This document shows, one piece after another, positions 8,117-18,100 of a stretch of DNA of 64,000 nucleotides. A model generated the notes under the pieces. That model ran no database searches. It had not been told where the DNA came from and saw nothing but the letters and a program-made list of their open reading frames with translations. The stretch is from an uncultured Candidatus Binatia bacterium (GTDB lineage: Bacteria; Desulfobacterota; Binatia; UBA9968; JAJDTQ01). Where the stretch lies: NCBI GenBank assembly GCA_958295985.1, contig OY282432.1, positions 372,001-436,000 of the forward strand, written 5' to 3'. Made by a program: the position numbers and the translations under genes. How positions within the stretch are numbered: position 1 is the stretch's first letter; each line of letters starts with the position of its first letter.

Positions 8117-9030
8117 ATCCCCGTTCCCGCCCGCTTGAGCCGTGGGTCCAGGACGTCCCGCAGGGCGTCGCCCAGCAGGTTGATACCCAGCACCGTCACG
8201 AAGATGGACAGGCCGGGGAACAGCGCCAGCCACCAAGCGGTGCTGATGTAGATCCGGCCGTCGGCCAGCATGGTGCCCCAGGTGGGGATTTCGGGGGGCA
8301 CCCCCAGGCCCAGGAAGCTCAGGCTGGCCTCGGAGATGATGGACGACGCCATGGCGAAGGTGCCGATGACCAGGGACACCTGGATGAGGTTGGGGATGAT
8401 GTGGCGCGCGATGATCTGCGCGTCGCTGGCGCCCAGCGACTTGGCCGAGATGACGAACTCACGGGCCTTGAGGGACAGGCTCTGGCCACGGGTCACCCGG
8501 CAGTACTGGATCCAGCGCTGGGCCACCAGGGCCAGGATCAGGTTGAACAGGCCCTGTCCGAGGAACGCCATGATGCTCAGGGCCAGCAGCAGCGGCGGGA
8601 AGGCCCACACCACTTCCACGAACTTCTGGATGGTGAAGTCGACGTTGCCGCCGAAGTACCCGGAGGTGGCCCCCAGCACCACCCCGACGACGCCGGAGAT
8701 GAACACCACGGCAAAGGCGATCAGCAGCGAGACCCGGGCGCCGAAAACGATGCGGCTCAGGATGTCCCGGCCGAGGTTGTCAGTGCCGAGGAAATGGGGT
8801 CCCCAGAACCACTGGGGCCCCTGCAGCATGGTCTCCAGGCTCTGATGATTGGGGTCGTAGGGCGCCACCAGCGGCCCGAGGGCGCCCGCGATGATGAAGA
8901 TCACCACGATGGAGCCGCCGACGTAGACCTTCGTCCGCATCCACCGGCGCCACCACGCCCGGCCGGACCGTCTCGCGCCGGACACCGGCATGCCGGTGTC
9001 AATAGCGGATTCTTGGATCGATGATTGCAT
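8113..9030 (-). CDS. ABC transporter permease, DppC/OppC type
   Basis: A 305-residue inner-membrane permease of a dipeptide/nickel-type ABC importer. After a cytosolic leader the first helix is near residue 35, then come the periplasmic GPLVAPYDPNHQ and GTDNLGRDILSR motifs of DppC/OppC and five further helices. The EAA-loop, which contacts the ATPase, is SAKSLGASDAQIIARHIIPN. Its start overlaps the DppB-type gene by 32 bases; Met14 (8991) just past that stop is an alternative. The stop codon lies inside the terminal CTAG of the adjacent palindromic element, so the natural 3' end may have been altered by insertion. No ATPase or binding-protein gene is adjacent. Confidence 0.9.
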   Translation of the reverse strand: MQSSIQESAIDTGMPVSGARRSGRAWWRRWMRTKVYVGGSIVVIFIIAGALGPLVAPYDPNHQSLETMLQGPQWFWGPHFLGTDNLGRDILSRIVFGARVSLLIAFAVVFISGVVGVVLGATSGYFGGNVDFTIQKFVEVVWAFPPLLLALSIMAFLGQGLFNLILALVAQRWIQYCRVTRGQSLSLKAREFVISAKSLGASDAQIIARHIIPNLIQVSLVIGTFAMASSIISEASLSFLGLGVPPEIPTWGTMLADGRIYISTAWWLALFPGLSIFVTVLGINLLGDALRDVLDPRLKRAGTGI

Positions 9031-10000
9031 AGAGCACGTCGATCAGGAAATTGATGGCGACAAACGCCGCCGTGTACACCAGCACCAGCCCCGTCACCAG
9101 CGGATGGTCCCGGGCGTTGAGGGCGATGACCAGCAGGCTGCCGCTGCCGGGCCATGAGAAAACCGTCTCCACGATGATCGAGCCGCTCAGGAGGGTGCCG
9201 AGCTCCAGCCCCACCACGGTAATCACCGGGATCAGCGCGTTGCTCACCACGTGGCGCCACAGCACCTTGCGCTCCACCAGGCCCTTGGCCCGGGCCGTGG
9301 TCACGTACTCCTCGTGCATCACCTCCAGCACCGACGACCGGGTCACGCGCATGAGGATTCCCAGCATGTTGGAGCCCAGGGCCAGCGCCGGCAGGAAGAC
9401 GTGCTCCACGCCGTCGCGAACTCCGGCCCAGTTCCCCTGGAGGGCGCTGTCGAAAATGTAGAAACCGGTGATGCGCGGCCCGGCAATGCCGTAGGTATCC
9501 CGTCCCGCGGACGGGAGGATATTCAATATGCCCGCGAACAGCAGGATCAGCATGATGCCGAACCAGAAGCTGGGCATGCTGATGCCGAACAGGCCAAAGG
9601 TGGTGCCGGTGTTGTCCACCCACGAGTTGGGCTTGGCCGCGGCCCATACCCCCAGCGGGATGGCGAAGATCACCGCGATGATGACCGAGGCCGTGGCCAG
9701 CTCCAGGGTCGCCGGAACCCGGTTGAGGATGACGTCCAGCACCGGCTCGTCGTACTTGAAGGACCGCCCGAAATTCCCCTGGGCCGCGGACATGAAGAAC
9801 TTGACGTATTGGACGTAGATGGGCTGGTCCAGTCCCCATCGCGCCCGGGCCTCGGCAATGTCCTCGGCGGTGCTGTCCTCCCCCAGCAGCATGAGCGTCG
9901 GGTCGCCGGGGGCCGCCTGGATCAGCAGGAAAACGAGCATGCTGATCAGGATCATGACGGGGATCGTGCCGACCAGGCGGCGAAGCAGATAGGTTCCCAT
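8999..10000 (-). CDS. ABC transporter permease, DppB/OppB type
   Basis: A 333-residue permease with the family's N terminus (YLLRRLVGTIPVMILISMLVF), the APGDP motif, FGRSFKYDEPV and the EAA-loop TARAKGLVERKVLWRHVVSNAL. It ends with the DPRIRY tail common to this subfamily. It precedes and overlaps the DppC-type gene, forming the membrane core of a peptide or small-solute importer. Neither the DppA binding protein nor the DppD/F ATPases are encoded nearby, so the complex needs partners from elsewhere. About 170 bases separate it from the divergent UbiD-family gene; no clear promoter was identified there. Confidence 0.9.
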   Translation of the reverse strand: MGTYLLRRLVGTIPVMILISMLVFLLIQAAPGDPTLMLLGEDSTAEDIAEARARWGLDQPIYVQYVKFFMSAAQGNFGRSFKYDEPVLDVILNRVPATLELATASVIIAVIFAIPLGVWAAAKPNSWVDNTGTTFGLFGISMPSFWFGIMLILLFAGILNILPSAGRDTYGIAGPRITGFYIFDSALQGNWAGVRDGVEHVFLPALALGSNMLGILMRVTRSSVLEVMHEEYVTTARAKGLVERKVLWRHVVSNALIPVITVVGLELGTLLSGSIIVETVFSWPGSGSLLVIALNARDHPLVTGLVLVYTAAFVAINFLIDVLYAIIDPRIRY

Positions 10001-10221
10001 GGACAGGTTTCTCGAAACCTTATCGTCTATGCCATAGGCCGGTTGATTTCAAGGACCGACGGTCGTCTTGCGCATGAGACGGGTCGGCCGGCAACGAGGT
10101 CTGCCGGCAACGCGGGCCGTGAGGGTCGTCCGGGGCGTCGAGGGCCGTCAAAACAGCACGGGAGTGTGCTATGGAAAGGACCAACAGCCCACGTCTGCGC
10201 GATCACGAAAGGACGGCATCC

Positions 10222-11637
10222 ATGGCAAAGGACCTGCGCGCGTTCATCGAGCAACTGGCGGCCGCGGCGCCGGACCAGATCCACATGGTCACCCGGCGGG
10301 TGGACCGCAGGTTCGAGATCACCGCCATCGCCGAGAGGCTGGGCGAGGACGGACGGTTTCCGGCGCTGATCTTCACCGACGTGGAAGGCTCGTCGATGCC
10401 GCTGGTCATCAACCTGACGGCCACCTACGAGCGGCTGGCCCTGGCCCTGGACACCCGCGTGCCGGACATGGCCCGGGTGTACGGCGAGCGGCAGGCCAAC
10501 CCCATCCAGGCGGAAACCGTCGCCGACGGCCCGGTGAAGGAGGTGGTGCTCAGGGGAGACGCGGCCGACCTGTCGGCCCTGCCCATCCCGTTCCACAACG
10601 AGCTCGACGCCGGACCCTACGTCACCGGCGGCGTCATGATCCTCAAGGACCCCGATACCGGCGCCCAGAACGCCGGGCTCTACCGCCACCAGGTGCACGG
10701 CCCCCGCACCCTCGGGGTCTATATCCAGGGCAGCCACCACGGCGGCCACATCTACCGGCGGAACTCGGAACGGGGAGAGCCCACCGAGTTCGCCCTGGTG
10801 ATCGGGCACTACCCCACCTTCATGCTCGGCGCGGTGTCCCGGCTGCCGGGCATCGGCGGCGAGTTCGCCGAGGCCGGCGCGCTGCTGCAGGAACCCATCG
10901 CGCTGGTCAAGGCCGAGACCGTGGACCTCATGGTCCCGGCTCATGCCGAAATCGTCATCGAGGGGCGGCTCCCGGCGGACGAGACCCGTCTCGAAGGTCC
11001 CTTCGGCGAGTGGACCGGGTACTACGTCAGCGTGGGCGCCCAGCCGGTGATGCACGTGTCGGCCATGACCATGCGCAAGGACCCCGTCTACTACGACGTC
11101 TTTCCCGCGGGCCAGGAACACCTGGTGCTGGGGAGCCTGCCGCGCATGGGCACCATCTACCGCCGGGTCCGGGAGGCCGTCCCCGGGGTCGTGAACGTCA
11201 ACGTGCCGGCCCACGCGCGTACCCACTGCTACATCTCCATCCGCAAGACCCGGGATTCGGAGGTGAAGCGGGCGGCGCTGGCCGCCATCGCCACGGAGCC
11301 CGAGAACCTCCGGTGCGTGGTAGTGGTGGACGACGACATCGACGTGTTCAACGAGCCGGAGGTGACCTGGGCGGTGGGGACCCGCATGCGGCCGGACAAG
11401 GACGTGCTCACGATCCCGGACTGGAACGGGCCGGGCGATCTGCTGCCGTCCAACTGGGACTACACCGTGGACGGGACCCACGAACCCGTGATGGGCGCGG
11501 TCATGATCCTGGACGCCACCAAGCCGGCGCCGCCGGTCCAGTACCCGCAGCGGGCGCGGGCGCCCCGCGACAAGGTGCGCGAGGTCAACCTGGAAGGGTT
11601 GCTCCAGGCCTTCGACCCCTCGCTGCTCCGCAAGTAG
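10222..11637 (+). CDS. UbiD-family prenylated-FMN decarboxylase
   Basis: A 471-residue UbiD-family protein, a (de)carboxylase of aromatic or alpha,beta-unsaturated acids that uses prenylated FMN. The N-terminal part carries the NAGLYRHQVHGPRTLG segment of the cofactor site, and the C-terminal half has EGPFGEWTGYY, which contains the essential glutamate pair. AAGGA nine bases before the ATG at 10222 (MAKDLRAF) decides the start over a 17-codon longer frame. No UbiX prenyltransferase is adjacent. It precedes a complete TctC-A-B transporter on the same strand, suggesting uptake and decarboxylation of an aromatic or unsaturated carboxylate (inference). Confidence 0.87.
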   Translation: MAKDLRAFIEQLAAAAPDQIHMVTRRVDRRFEITAIAERLGEDGRFPALIFTDVEGSSMPLVINLTATYERLALALDTRVPDMARVYGERQANPIQAETVADGPVKEVVLRGDAADLSALPIPFHNELDAGPYVTGGVMILKDPDTGAQNAGLYRHQVHGPRTLGVYIQGSHHGGHIYRRNSERGEPTEFALVIGHYPTFMLGAVSRLPGIGGEFAEAGALLQEPIALVKAETVDLMVPAHAEIVIEGRLPADETRLEGPFGEWTGYYVSVGAQPVMHVSAMTMRKDPVYYDVFPAGQEHLVLGSLPRMGTIYRRVREAVPGVVNVNVPAHARTHCYISIRKTRDSEVKRAALAAIATEPENLRCVVVVDDDIDVFNEPEVTWAVGTRMRPDKDVLTIPDWNGPGDLLPSNWDYTVDGTHEPVMGAVMILDATKPAPPVQYPQRARAPRDKVREVNLEGLLQAFDPSLLRK

Positions 11638-11744
11638 CCGTTGACAGGGAATCGACGGGGCGATAAGGTCCGCACCGTGTCGTAGCACCTCTCGCGTCCC
11701 GGAACCGAGGCTTCGGGACACTTGCGCAGCCGAAAGGAGTCGTT

Positions 11745-12740
11745 ATGCGAACCTTGAAATCGTCGAGCAAAGTCGGTCTGGTCCTGCTCGTGGCGGGAGC
11801 CCTGGCGCTGACGGGCGCGCCGGCAACGGCCGCGGACGAGTATCCCGGCAAGCCCATCACCATACTCGTGGGCTTCTCGGTGGGAGGCGCCATGGACACC
11901 GCGGCGCGGCTCCAGGGCGACGTCCTGTCGAAGATCCTGGGCGTACCCGTGGTGATCCGCAACGTACCGGGCGCCGGCGGCAGGAACTCCGTGACCATCC
12001 TGAACCGGTCCAAACCCGACGGCTACACCATGGCGGCCATCAACCTGCCCGGGCAGGCTGTCAATCAGGTGGTACGGGGGATGAAGCCCGACCTGCGCAG
12101 CTTCACCTGGATCGGGCGGCAGGTATCCAACCCGTACTTCCTCCAGGCCACGACCAAGAAGGGCATGGATCAATGGACGTCCTTCAAGCAGATGAAGACG
12201 GCCAAGAAGCCCATCAAGGCGGGCATCACCGGAACCGGCGGGAACACCTTCCCCATCTCCGTCATCACCGCCAATCTCGTGGGCTATCCGGTGGACTTCA
12301 TCGCCGGCTTCAAGGGACCCGAGCTGATTACCGGCATCATCCGCGGCGACATCACCATCACCAACCTGCCGCTGGTAAAGCGCTGGACCACCGCGGTCCA
12401 ATCGGGCGAGGCCAGGGCCATCGCCGTCTACCTGCCGGAACGGCATCCCAAGTTCCCCGACATCCCCACCGGCGTAGAGCAGGGATTCCCGGAGTTGGGG
12501 TCGGCCTCCCTGGTGGGCCAGAACCTCTACGCGCTGCCGCCCAAGACCCCTGCCAAGATCGCCGCGGTGCTGGAGGCGGCCCTGGTAAAGGTCAACAACG
12601 ACGCCAAGCTGAAGGACAAGATCGAGGCCAACGGCAACATCGTGGCGCCGTTGAGCTCGACAGATACCTCGAAGCTGATCGGAGACATGATCGACCTCGT
12701 GGGAAACAATGCGTCCCTGCTCAAGAAATACGTCAAGTGA
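11745..12740 (+). CDS. tctC: TctC-type substrate-binding protein of TTT transporter
   Basis: A 331-residue periplasmic receptor with a clear signal peptide (VGLVLLVAGALALTGAPATAADE). The first anion loop reads VGFSVGGAMDTAARL, and KPDGYTMAA is also present. GAAAGGAG upstream of the ATG is a good ribosome site. It heads a TctC-TctA-TctB set; the hairpin at 12760-12792 between receptor and permease genes could set a higher receptor level. TTT systems use a cation gradient to import carboxylates, and the ligand is unknown. Confidence 0.92.
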   Translation: MRTLKSSSKVGLVLLVAGALALTGAPATAADEYPGKPITILVGFSVGGAMDTAARLQGDVLSKILGVPVVIRNVPGAGGRNSVTILNRSKPDGYTMAAINLPGQAVNQVVRGMKPDLRSFTWIGRQVSNPYFLQATTKKGMDQWTSFKQMKTAKKPIKAGITGTGGNTFPISVITANLVGYPVDFIAGFKGPELITGIIRGDITITNLPLVKRWTTAVQSGEARAIAVYLPERHPKFPDIPTGVEQGFPELGSASLVGQNLYALPPKTPAKIAAVLEAALVKVNNDAKLKDKIEANGNIVAPLSSTDTSKLIGDMIDLVGNNASLLKKYVK

Positions 12741-12759
12741 CCACGGTCCGTTACCCCGT

Positions 12760-12792
12760 GAGACGGTCCCGCGGGCTGCGCGGGACCGTCTC
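12760..12792 (+). terminator. 14-bp hairpin between tctC and tctA
   Basis: A perfect GC-rich 14-bp stem (GAGACGGTCCCGCG, 12760-12773, pairing with 12779-12792) encloses a 5-base GGCTG loop. It starts 20 bases after the tctC stop and lies upstream of tctA, with no strong U tract. It probably serves as a partial terminator or an mRNA stabiliser that gives excess binding protein over permease. Confidence 0.6.
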
Positions 12793-12829
12793 GTAACTTC
12801 TCCTTCCCTTATTCAGCCGTCGCGCGTTC

Positions 12830-14299
12830 ATGTTTGAGGGATTCGGCGGCGCCCTGGTCACCATCTCGGAGCCGCACGTCATACTGACGCTTTGCATCGG
12901 CAGCGTCATCGGGCTGATCTTCGGCGCGGTCCCCGGACTGGGCGGCATCCTCGCCATGTCCATGCTGCTGCCGTTCACGTTCACCTGGGACGCCATCACC
13001 GCGGTCTACCTGTTCTCCGGCATCATGGGAGCCAGCTCTTTCGGCGGCTCCATCAGCGCCATCCTGCTCAACACCCCGGGCACCCCGGTGAACGCCGCCA
13101 CCTGCTTCGACGGCTACCCCATGGCCAAGCGGGGCGAGGCCGCCCGTGCCCTGGGGCTGTCGGCCGGGGCCTGCCTCCTGGGGGCGCTGTTCGGGCTCTT
13201 GATCCTGGCGCTGCTGATCCAGGTCATGCGCCCGCTGGTGCTGGCCTTCGGTCACCCGGAGATCTTCTGGCTGGTGGTGTTCGGGCTGGTCACCACCGCC
13301 ACCGTCAGCCAGGGCTCGCTGCTGAACGGCCTGATCGCGGGCGGAGTCGGGATCCTGCTGTCCCTGGTGGGCCTCAACGAGCCCACCGGGCTCATCCGCT
13401 ACACCCTGGGCAGCGAGTACCTGTGGGACGGCATTCCCCTGATTCCGTTCTTCGTCGGGCTGTTCGCCATCGGCGAGCTCATCAACTACTCGGCCCAAGG
13501 CGGCACCATCGCCCGGGACGACATCGAGGCGAGCATCCGGGGCGCGTGGCAGGGCGTGATGGAGAACTTCCGCTACGCGGTGTGCCTGCTGCGCAGCTCT
13601 TCCATCGGCACGCTTGTGGGGATCATACCGGGGGTGGGGGGCGAGACCGCCAACCTCATCGCCTACACCGTGGCCGTGCAGTCTTCCAAAAACCCGGGCT
13701 CCTTCGGCAAGGGCCATCCCGAGGGCGTCATCGCCAGCGAGGCGGCCAACGATTCCAAGGACGGCGGGGCGCTGCTGACGACCCTGAGTTTCGGCATTCC
13801 CGGAAGCCTCGCCATGGCCCTGCTCCTGAGCATCTTCATCATGCACGGGATCTCGCCCGGGCCGCAGTTGATCGTGGAGCAGCCCATCTTCATCTGGACG
13901 CTGCTCAACGGCTACGTGGTGTCCAACGCCTTCGCCAGCATCTTCGGCCTCTTCGCCGCCCGCTACCTGGCCATCATCACCCGGGTGCCGGTCCATTACC
14001 TCTCGGCGATCATCGCGGTGGTCTCCCTGGCCGGCACCTATATCCTTCGGGAGAACATCTGGGACGTGGTGCTGGTGGTGCTGCTGGGCGTGCTCGGCTT
14101 CGGCATGAGACGCGCGGGAGTGCCGGTGCTGCCCCTGGTCATCGGCTTCGTGCTGGGCAACCTGGCCGAGAAGTCGTTCCTGCTCACGCTGAGGATCCAC
14201 GACGGCAGCTATCTGGGTTTCTTCGACAGCGCCATCTCCTGGATCCTCATCCTCACGATGGTGGTGGTGCCGGTGGCCAAGCGCCTGCGCACCCGCTGA
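12830..14299 (+). CDS. tctA: TctA-type large permease of TTT transporter
   Basis: A 489-residue membrane protein with about twelve helices, typical in length for TctA. Family motifs are present: the N-terminal GLIFGAVPGLGGILAMSML glycine-rich segment and its inverted-repeat partner GIIPGVGGETANLIAY, plus GTPVNAATCFDGYPMAK. These two glycine-rich loops form the substrate path. It is followed after ten bases by tctB. No clear Shine-Dalgarno is visible before the ATG; FEGFGGAL at the N terminus matches family starts. Confidence 0.92.
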   Translation: MFEGFGGALVTISEPHVILTLCIGSVIGLIFGAVPGLGGILAMSMLLPFTFTWDAITAVYLFSGIMGASSFGGSISAILLNTPGTPVNAATCFDGYPMAKRGEAARALGLSAGACLLGALFGLLILALLIQVMRPLVLAFGHPEIFWLVVFGLVTTATVSQGSLLNGLIAGGVGILLSLVGLNEPTGLIRYTLGSEYLWDGIPLIPFFVGLFAIGELINYSAQGGTIARDDIEASIRGAWQGVMENFRYAVCLLRSSSIGTLVGIIPGVGGETANLIAYTVAVQSSKNPGSFGKGHPEGVIASEAANDSKDGGALLTTLSFGIPGSLAMALLLSIFIMHGISPGPQLIVEQPIFIWTLLNGYVVSNAFASIFGLFAARYLAIITRVPVHYLSAIIAVVSLAGTYILRENIWDVVLVVLLGVLGFGMRRAGVPVLPLVIGFVLGNLAEKSFLLTLRIHDGSYLGFFDSAISWILILTMVVVPVAKRLRTR

Positions 14300-14309
14300 C
14301 GAGACGGCC

Positions 14310-14771
14310 ATGAAGCGCGTGAACTACACCTACGTGATCGTCAACCTGCTCTACCTGGCTGTGGTGTCGCTGGTGGTGGCGCTGTCCCTCGGGTTCGAAG
14401 GACAGGGGGGGCTCGTGCCGGTGGTGTTGGGAGTTCCCACCCTGGCGCTGATCCTGTTCTCCCTGGGCCGCGAGCTGCTCCACCCGAGCGCCGCCCCGGA
14501 CGACTCCGTGGACGTGGCGCCGTGGGCCGCGGCCGCCCCCGTCGTCGCCTGGCTGGGGGTCTTCTGCGCGCTGGTGCTCCTCATCGGCTTCCAGCTCACC
14601 ATCCCCATCTACGTGGTCCTGTTCCTGCGAAGCTATGGCCGGACCTCATGGCCGGCGTGCGCCATCGCCGCCTTCTCGGTCTGGGTGCTGGTGTACGTAT
14701 GCCTGGAGCTTCTGTTGCACAGGACGCTGTTCGAAGGCGTGCTCTTCGGCGCCATCCTGCCGCTGCTGTGA
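14310..14771 (+). CDS. tctB: TctB-type small permease of TTT transporter
   Basis: A 153-residue protein with four hydrophobic helices (approximately residues 9-28, 36-52, 72-94 and 110-150), the usual size and topology of the small TctB subunit that supports TctA. It lies ten bases downstream of tctA and closes the C-A-B operon. The order differs from the classic C-B-A arrangement. It is the last gene before the defence island, which is read toward it from the opposite strand. Confidence 0.85.
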   Translation: MKRVNYTYVIVNLLYLAVVSLVVALSLGFEGQGGLVPVVLGVPTLALILFSLGRELLHPSAAPDDSVDVAPWAAAAPVVAWLGVFCALVLLIGFQLTIPIYVVLFLRSYGRTSWPACAIAAFSVWVLVYVCLELLLHRTLFEGVLFGAILPLL

Positions 14772-14825
14772 ACCGTCGACTCAGGTCATCTGTGCTTCCT
14801 CCCACGGATGGAGATCATGACGGGC

Positions 14826-15080
14826 TCATCCTGACGCCCTAGCCAGAACACCGGTGGGGATCAGATCGTGGACGTCCCCATGTCGAAACTCTTCCTTATA
14901 CAGGGCTTTCAGATCCTTTTCTCTACGTTCTAATGAACTGATTGCCTCCAGAACCGTGGTTTTCCCGGATTCGTTGAGACCCACAAGGGTAACTACCCTA
15001 CCAGCCGGTCTCTTGTTGAGATTGATTGTCTGATCGGAAATACCCTTGAAGTTCTTGATATGAAAACTCTTGTATTCCAT
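14826..15080 (-). pseudogene. Truncated AAA ATPase (N-terminal fragment)
   Basis: An 84-codon frame begins MEYKSFHIKNFKGI and has a Walker A, GLNESGKTT, near residues 34-42, as at the N terminus of SMC/RecF/OLD-like AAA ATPases. Nothing of Walker B, the signature or a TOPRIM domain follows; after GDVHDLIPTGV the frame ends, whereas relatives are several hundred residues. AGGGAG eight bases upstream shows the 5' end is intact. It lies 23 bases after the Res gene and points into the tctB end, so the remainder was probably lost at the edge of the defence island. Confidence 0.65.
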
Positions 15081-15103
15081 GGATTGATCTCCCTGTTCTC
15101 GGT

Positions 15104-18100
15104 TCAGGGCTCAATCTCGATCGAGTGACGCGGCTGGTTTGCAAATTGCTCGATCGTTGCACTGACCTTGCCCATGTCCGAAACCATGGCATAGTCCCAG
15201 ACCCCGAACCCTCCGTCCGCGTTCACGGCCCGCACCCACCGTTGGGCCGCCTGTGATTTGACTTCCTTGAGGGGATCGTAGCCCTTGGTTTCCAGGATCA
15301 CGTAGCGTTCGGCGTCTCCTGTCAGGCGGACAATGAAGTCGGGCAGGTACTCGTGGTGCTCGCCGTTGTGCAAGTAGGGGATGGCGAAACCGAGGGCGGC
15401 GTTCTTGACGAAGGAATGCACGCGCTCGTGCGTATCCAGCCGGTAGGCGGCCAATTGCTCCCACTTGGCGGTGTCGGGCACGACCGCGTTGACGTGGCTC
15501 TTGACGACGGGGTATGGCTCCCGCCGCGTCTCGAAATCGACCTCCGCACTGGAGCCGGGGCCGCGTCCGCTTTCGTAGCGCGGCAGTTCGGCGTCCTCGC
15601 CGGTCTCGTGGTCAGGCTCAATGGCGGCGATGAGCCGTTCCACCAGCCAGCCGTACCAGGGAGAGAGGAACGCATCGACGGTCCGCGCCGGCTCCACGGG
15701 GCGGACCTTCTCGCTAACGTACCGGTTGACAATGGTGGCAAACTGGATGAACAGCACGTGAGCAGGTGCATCGCAGCCGGGTTGCTGCCGGTATTCACGT
15801 GTCAGGTCCCGGGCCATCTCGAACACCAGCCGCTGGAGGCGCCGTCCCTTGCGGTAGGGGTTCAAGTCCACGCGCTCCAGGCGCCCCGGGCCCACGAGCG
15901 AGGGGCGGCCGGTATTGTCCGGAAGCCCTGCCTTCATCTCCACCTCCGGTGGGATATGCAGCGGATCGAGACGGAGGGGAGCGATGCTCTCCCAATCGAC
16001 CTTCACGCGGTGACGGATCTCCCGGGTGTAACCCTCGACGCGGGGAAACCGGATCTCCAGGTGGGCCTTCTCGGCGACCGCCCGCACCCGCCAAGTCTTC
16101 GGGGGCGGCTTCGGCCCGTTGCCGGGAGGATTCCCCTTCAGCGGGACGATCTCGAACGGAACGCCGAAGATCTTGGCGACCTCCTCGCCGAGCTTTCCGT
16201 CTTCTCCCACCGTATAGCTGGAGCGCCGCAGCCCACGGCCAACCACCTGCTCACAGAGCAACTGCGACATGAACGGGCGAAGCCCCACGATATGGGTGAC
16301 GGTGTTGCAGTCCCAGCCCTCGGTCAGCATCCCCACGCTGACGATGCACCGCACGTCTCGGCCCGGCGGATGCAGAGGCCGTTGGAGCTTCGTGGCGAGC
16401 GCCTCGAAACCTTCCGGGTAGATGGGCCTTCCCTGCCCGTCCCGCGGCCAGTCGGTCTTGCCGACCGTATCCAGGGTCACGCGCATCCACCGGTCTTCGT
16501 CGGACTTCGCTTCCCCGCTGTCGGATTCGCGCACGACTTTGGTGTCCACCCGGACGGTGCGGACGGCCCCATCCACGTTGCGCAACCCGTCGAGGCGCGC
16601 GGGCGGGATTCCCACCGGCGCCTTGTCCTCGGCGAGCCACCGATACACCACCCTGGCGAGCGCGGTATCCTTGCACACGATGATGAACACCGGCGGACGA
16701 CCTTCGTGGCTCCATTTCTGGCGCAACGCCTCCCACAGCCCGCCGAGCATGGCCATCGGCACGTGCGCATACTTGAGCACCGCCTCCGGCTTTACGCTCC
16801 CCCGCCGGCCGCCACGCTCCGCCGGCGTCAGCTTCGGAAGGATCCAGCGCCAGATGTTGAAGTAACCGGGGATGGGTGCACCGCTCGTGTCTCGGACCGC
16901 AAGCTGCGGGATCTTGACCAAGCCGGACTCGATGGCGTCGATGAGCCCGAAGTCGCTCACCACCCACGGAAAGGGCCGGTTGGCGTTCTGCCCGACCCGC
17001 CCCAGGTAGTAGGGCGTGGCGGAGAGGTCGATGCAAAGGTTGATGCCGCGATGCTTGTGTATCCGGTCGAGGCCGTCAACCCACACCGTCGCCTCCCGGT
17101 AGAACGCCTCACCGTCATCCGTTTCGCCGAACAGATCATCCTCGCCCTCGTCCGGCTCCGCGCGGCGGATGCGGTAGGCGTGATGGGCCTCGTCGTTCAT
17201 GACCAGGAGGTTCCGCTTGCCTCCCACGTCACGTCCGAGCACACGCTCGATGAGCTTCTTGTCACTCTCGACATAACGGACGGACTCCACGGAGACCGAC
17301 TTGAGATTCCCCTGGCCGTCCCTGTGTTCGTCGAGAACGCGGATCAGGCCGGTGGCCGCCTGCCGTTCGAGATCCTCCAGGGTCAGGTAGCGGGTTCCGC
17401 GCGCCGTCGTCGTCCGGGCGCCGATGCGGATGGTCTCCCGGGTTCGGACTTGGCGCCCGGTGCGAAGGACCTTTGCGGTCTCGCCGGCGGCCTGCACGGT
17501 CCTGGGCTCGAACACGTGCCAGTTGGTGACCAGCACGTGTCCGCGCGCCAACTGCGGCATGAGATGCGACGGCACGAGGTCGCGAGTGCGGTACAGGCTG
17601 GCCTCACCGCCTTGCGGCTTGAGCTCTTCGAGCCGGTTGCGGATGGTCACGTTGGGGCAGACCACCAGCACCACGTCCGAGAAGCGTGTGTCGCCCCGGG
17701 CCGCTACCTTGTTGAGAATGCTCCAGGCCGCAAGCATGCCCATCACCGTCGTCTTCCCCGTGCCCGTCGCCATCTTGCAGGCGTGGCGGCGGAACGCCCG
17801 GATTCCGTCAGCCTTGGCCTCCTCTCCCGGCTCGTCGAGCGGGACGTTCACACCTTGCAGCAAGTCAGCGCGGGCCTCGATGAGGAAGATGACGGTCTCG
17901 GCCGCCTCGATCTGGGCGAAGAACAGCGGATGCCTTCGCCCTTCCCGCCGCCAATAGCGCAGCAGATCCATGGTGGTGCGGGTCACCCCGCCTTCGCCGC
18001 GCAAGGCCAGGGACCGCCACTCGGCGAGCTTGGCGCGGATGCGGTTGACCAGCTTCAGCCCGATGGCCGTCCCAGCCTCCTGGCGTTCCTGTGACGCTTC

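Noticed and set aside
8032..9024. 330-codon plus-strand frame over the permease gene
   Set aside because: Its His/Asp/Gly-rich composition is typical of an antisense shadow; the minus strand encodes an intact DppC-like permease.
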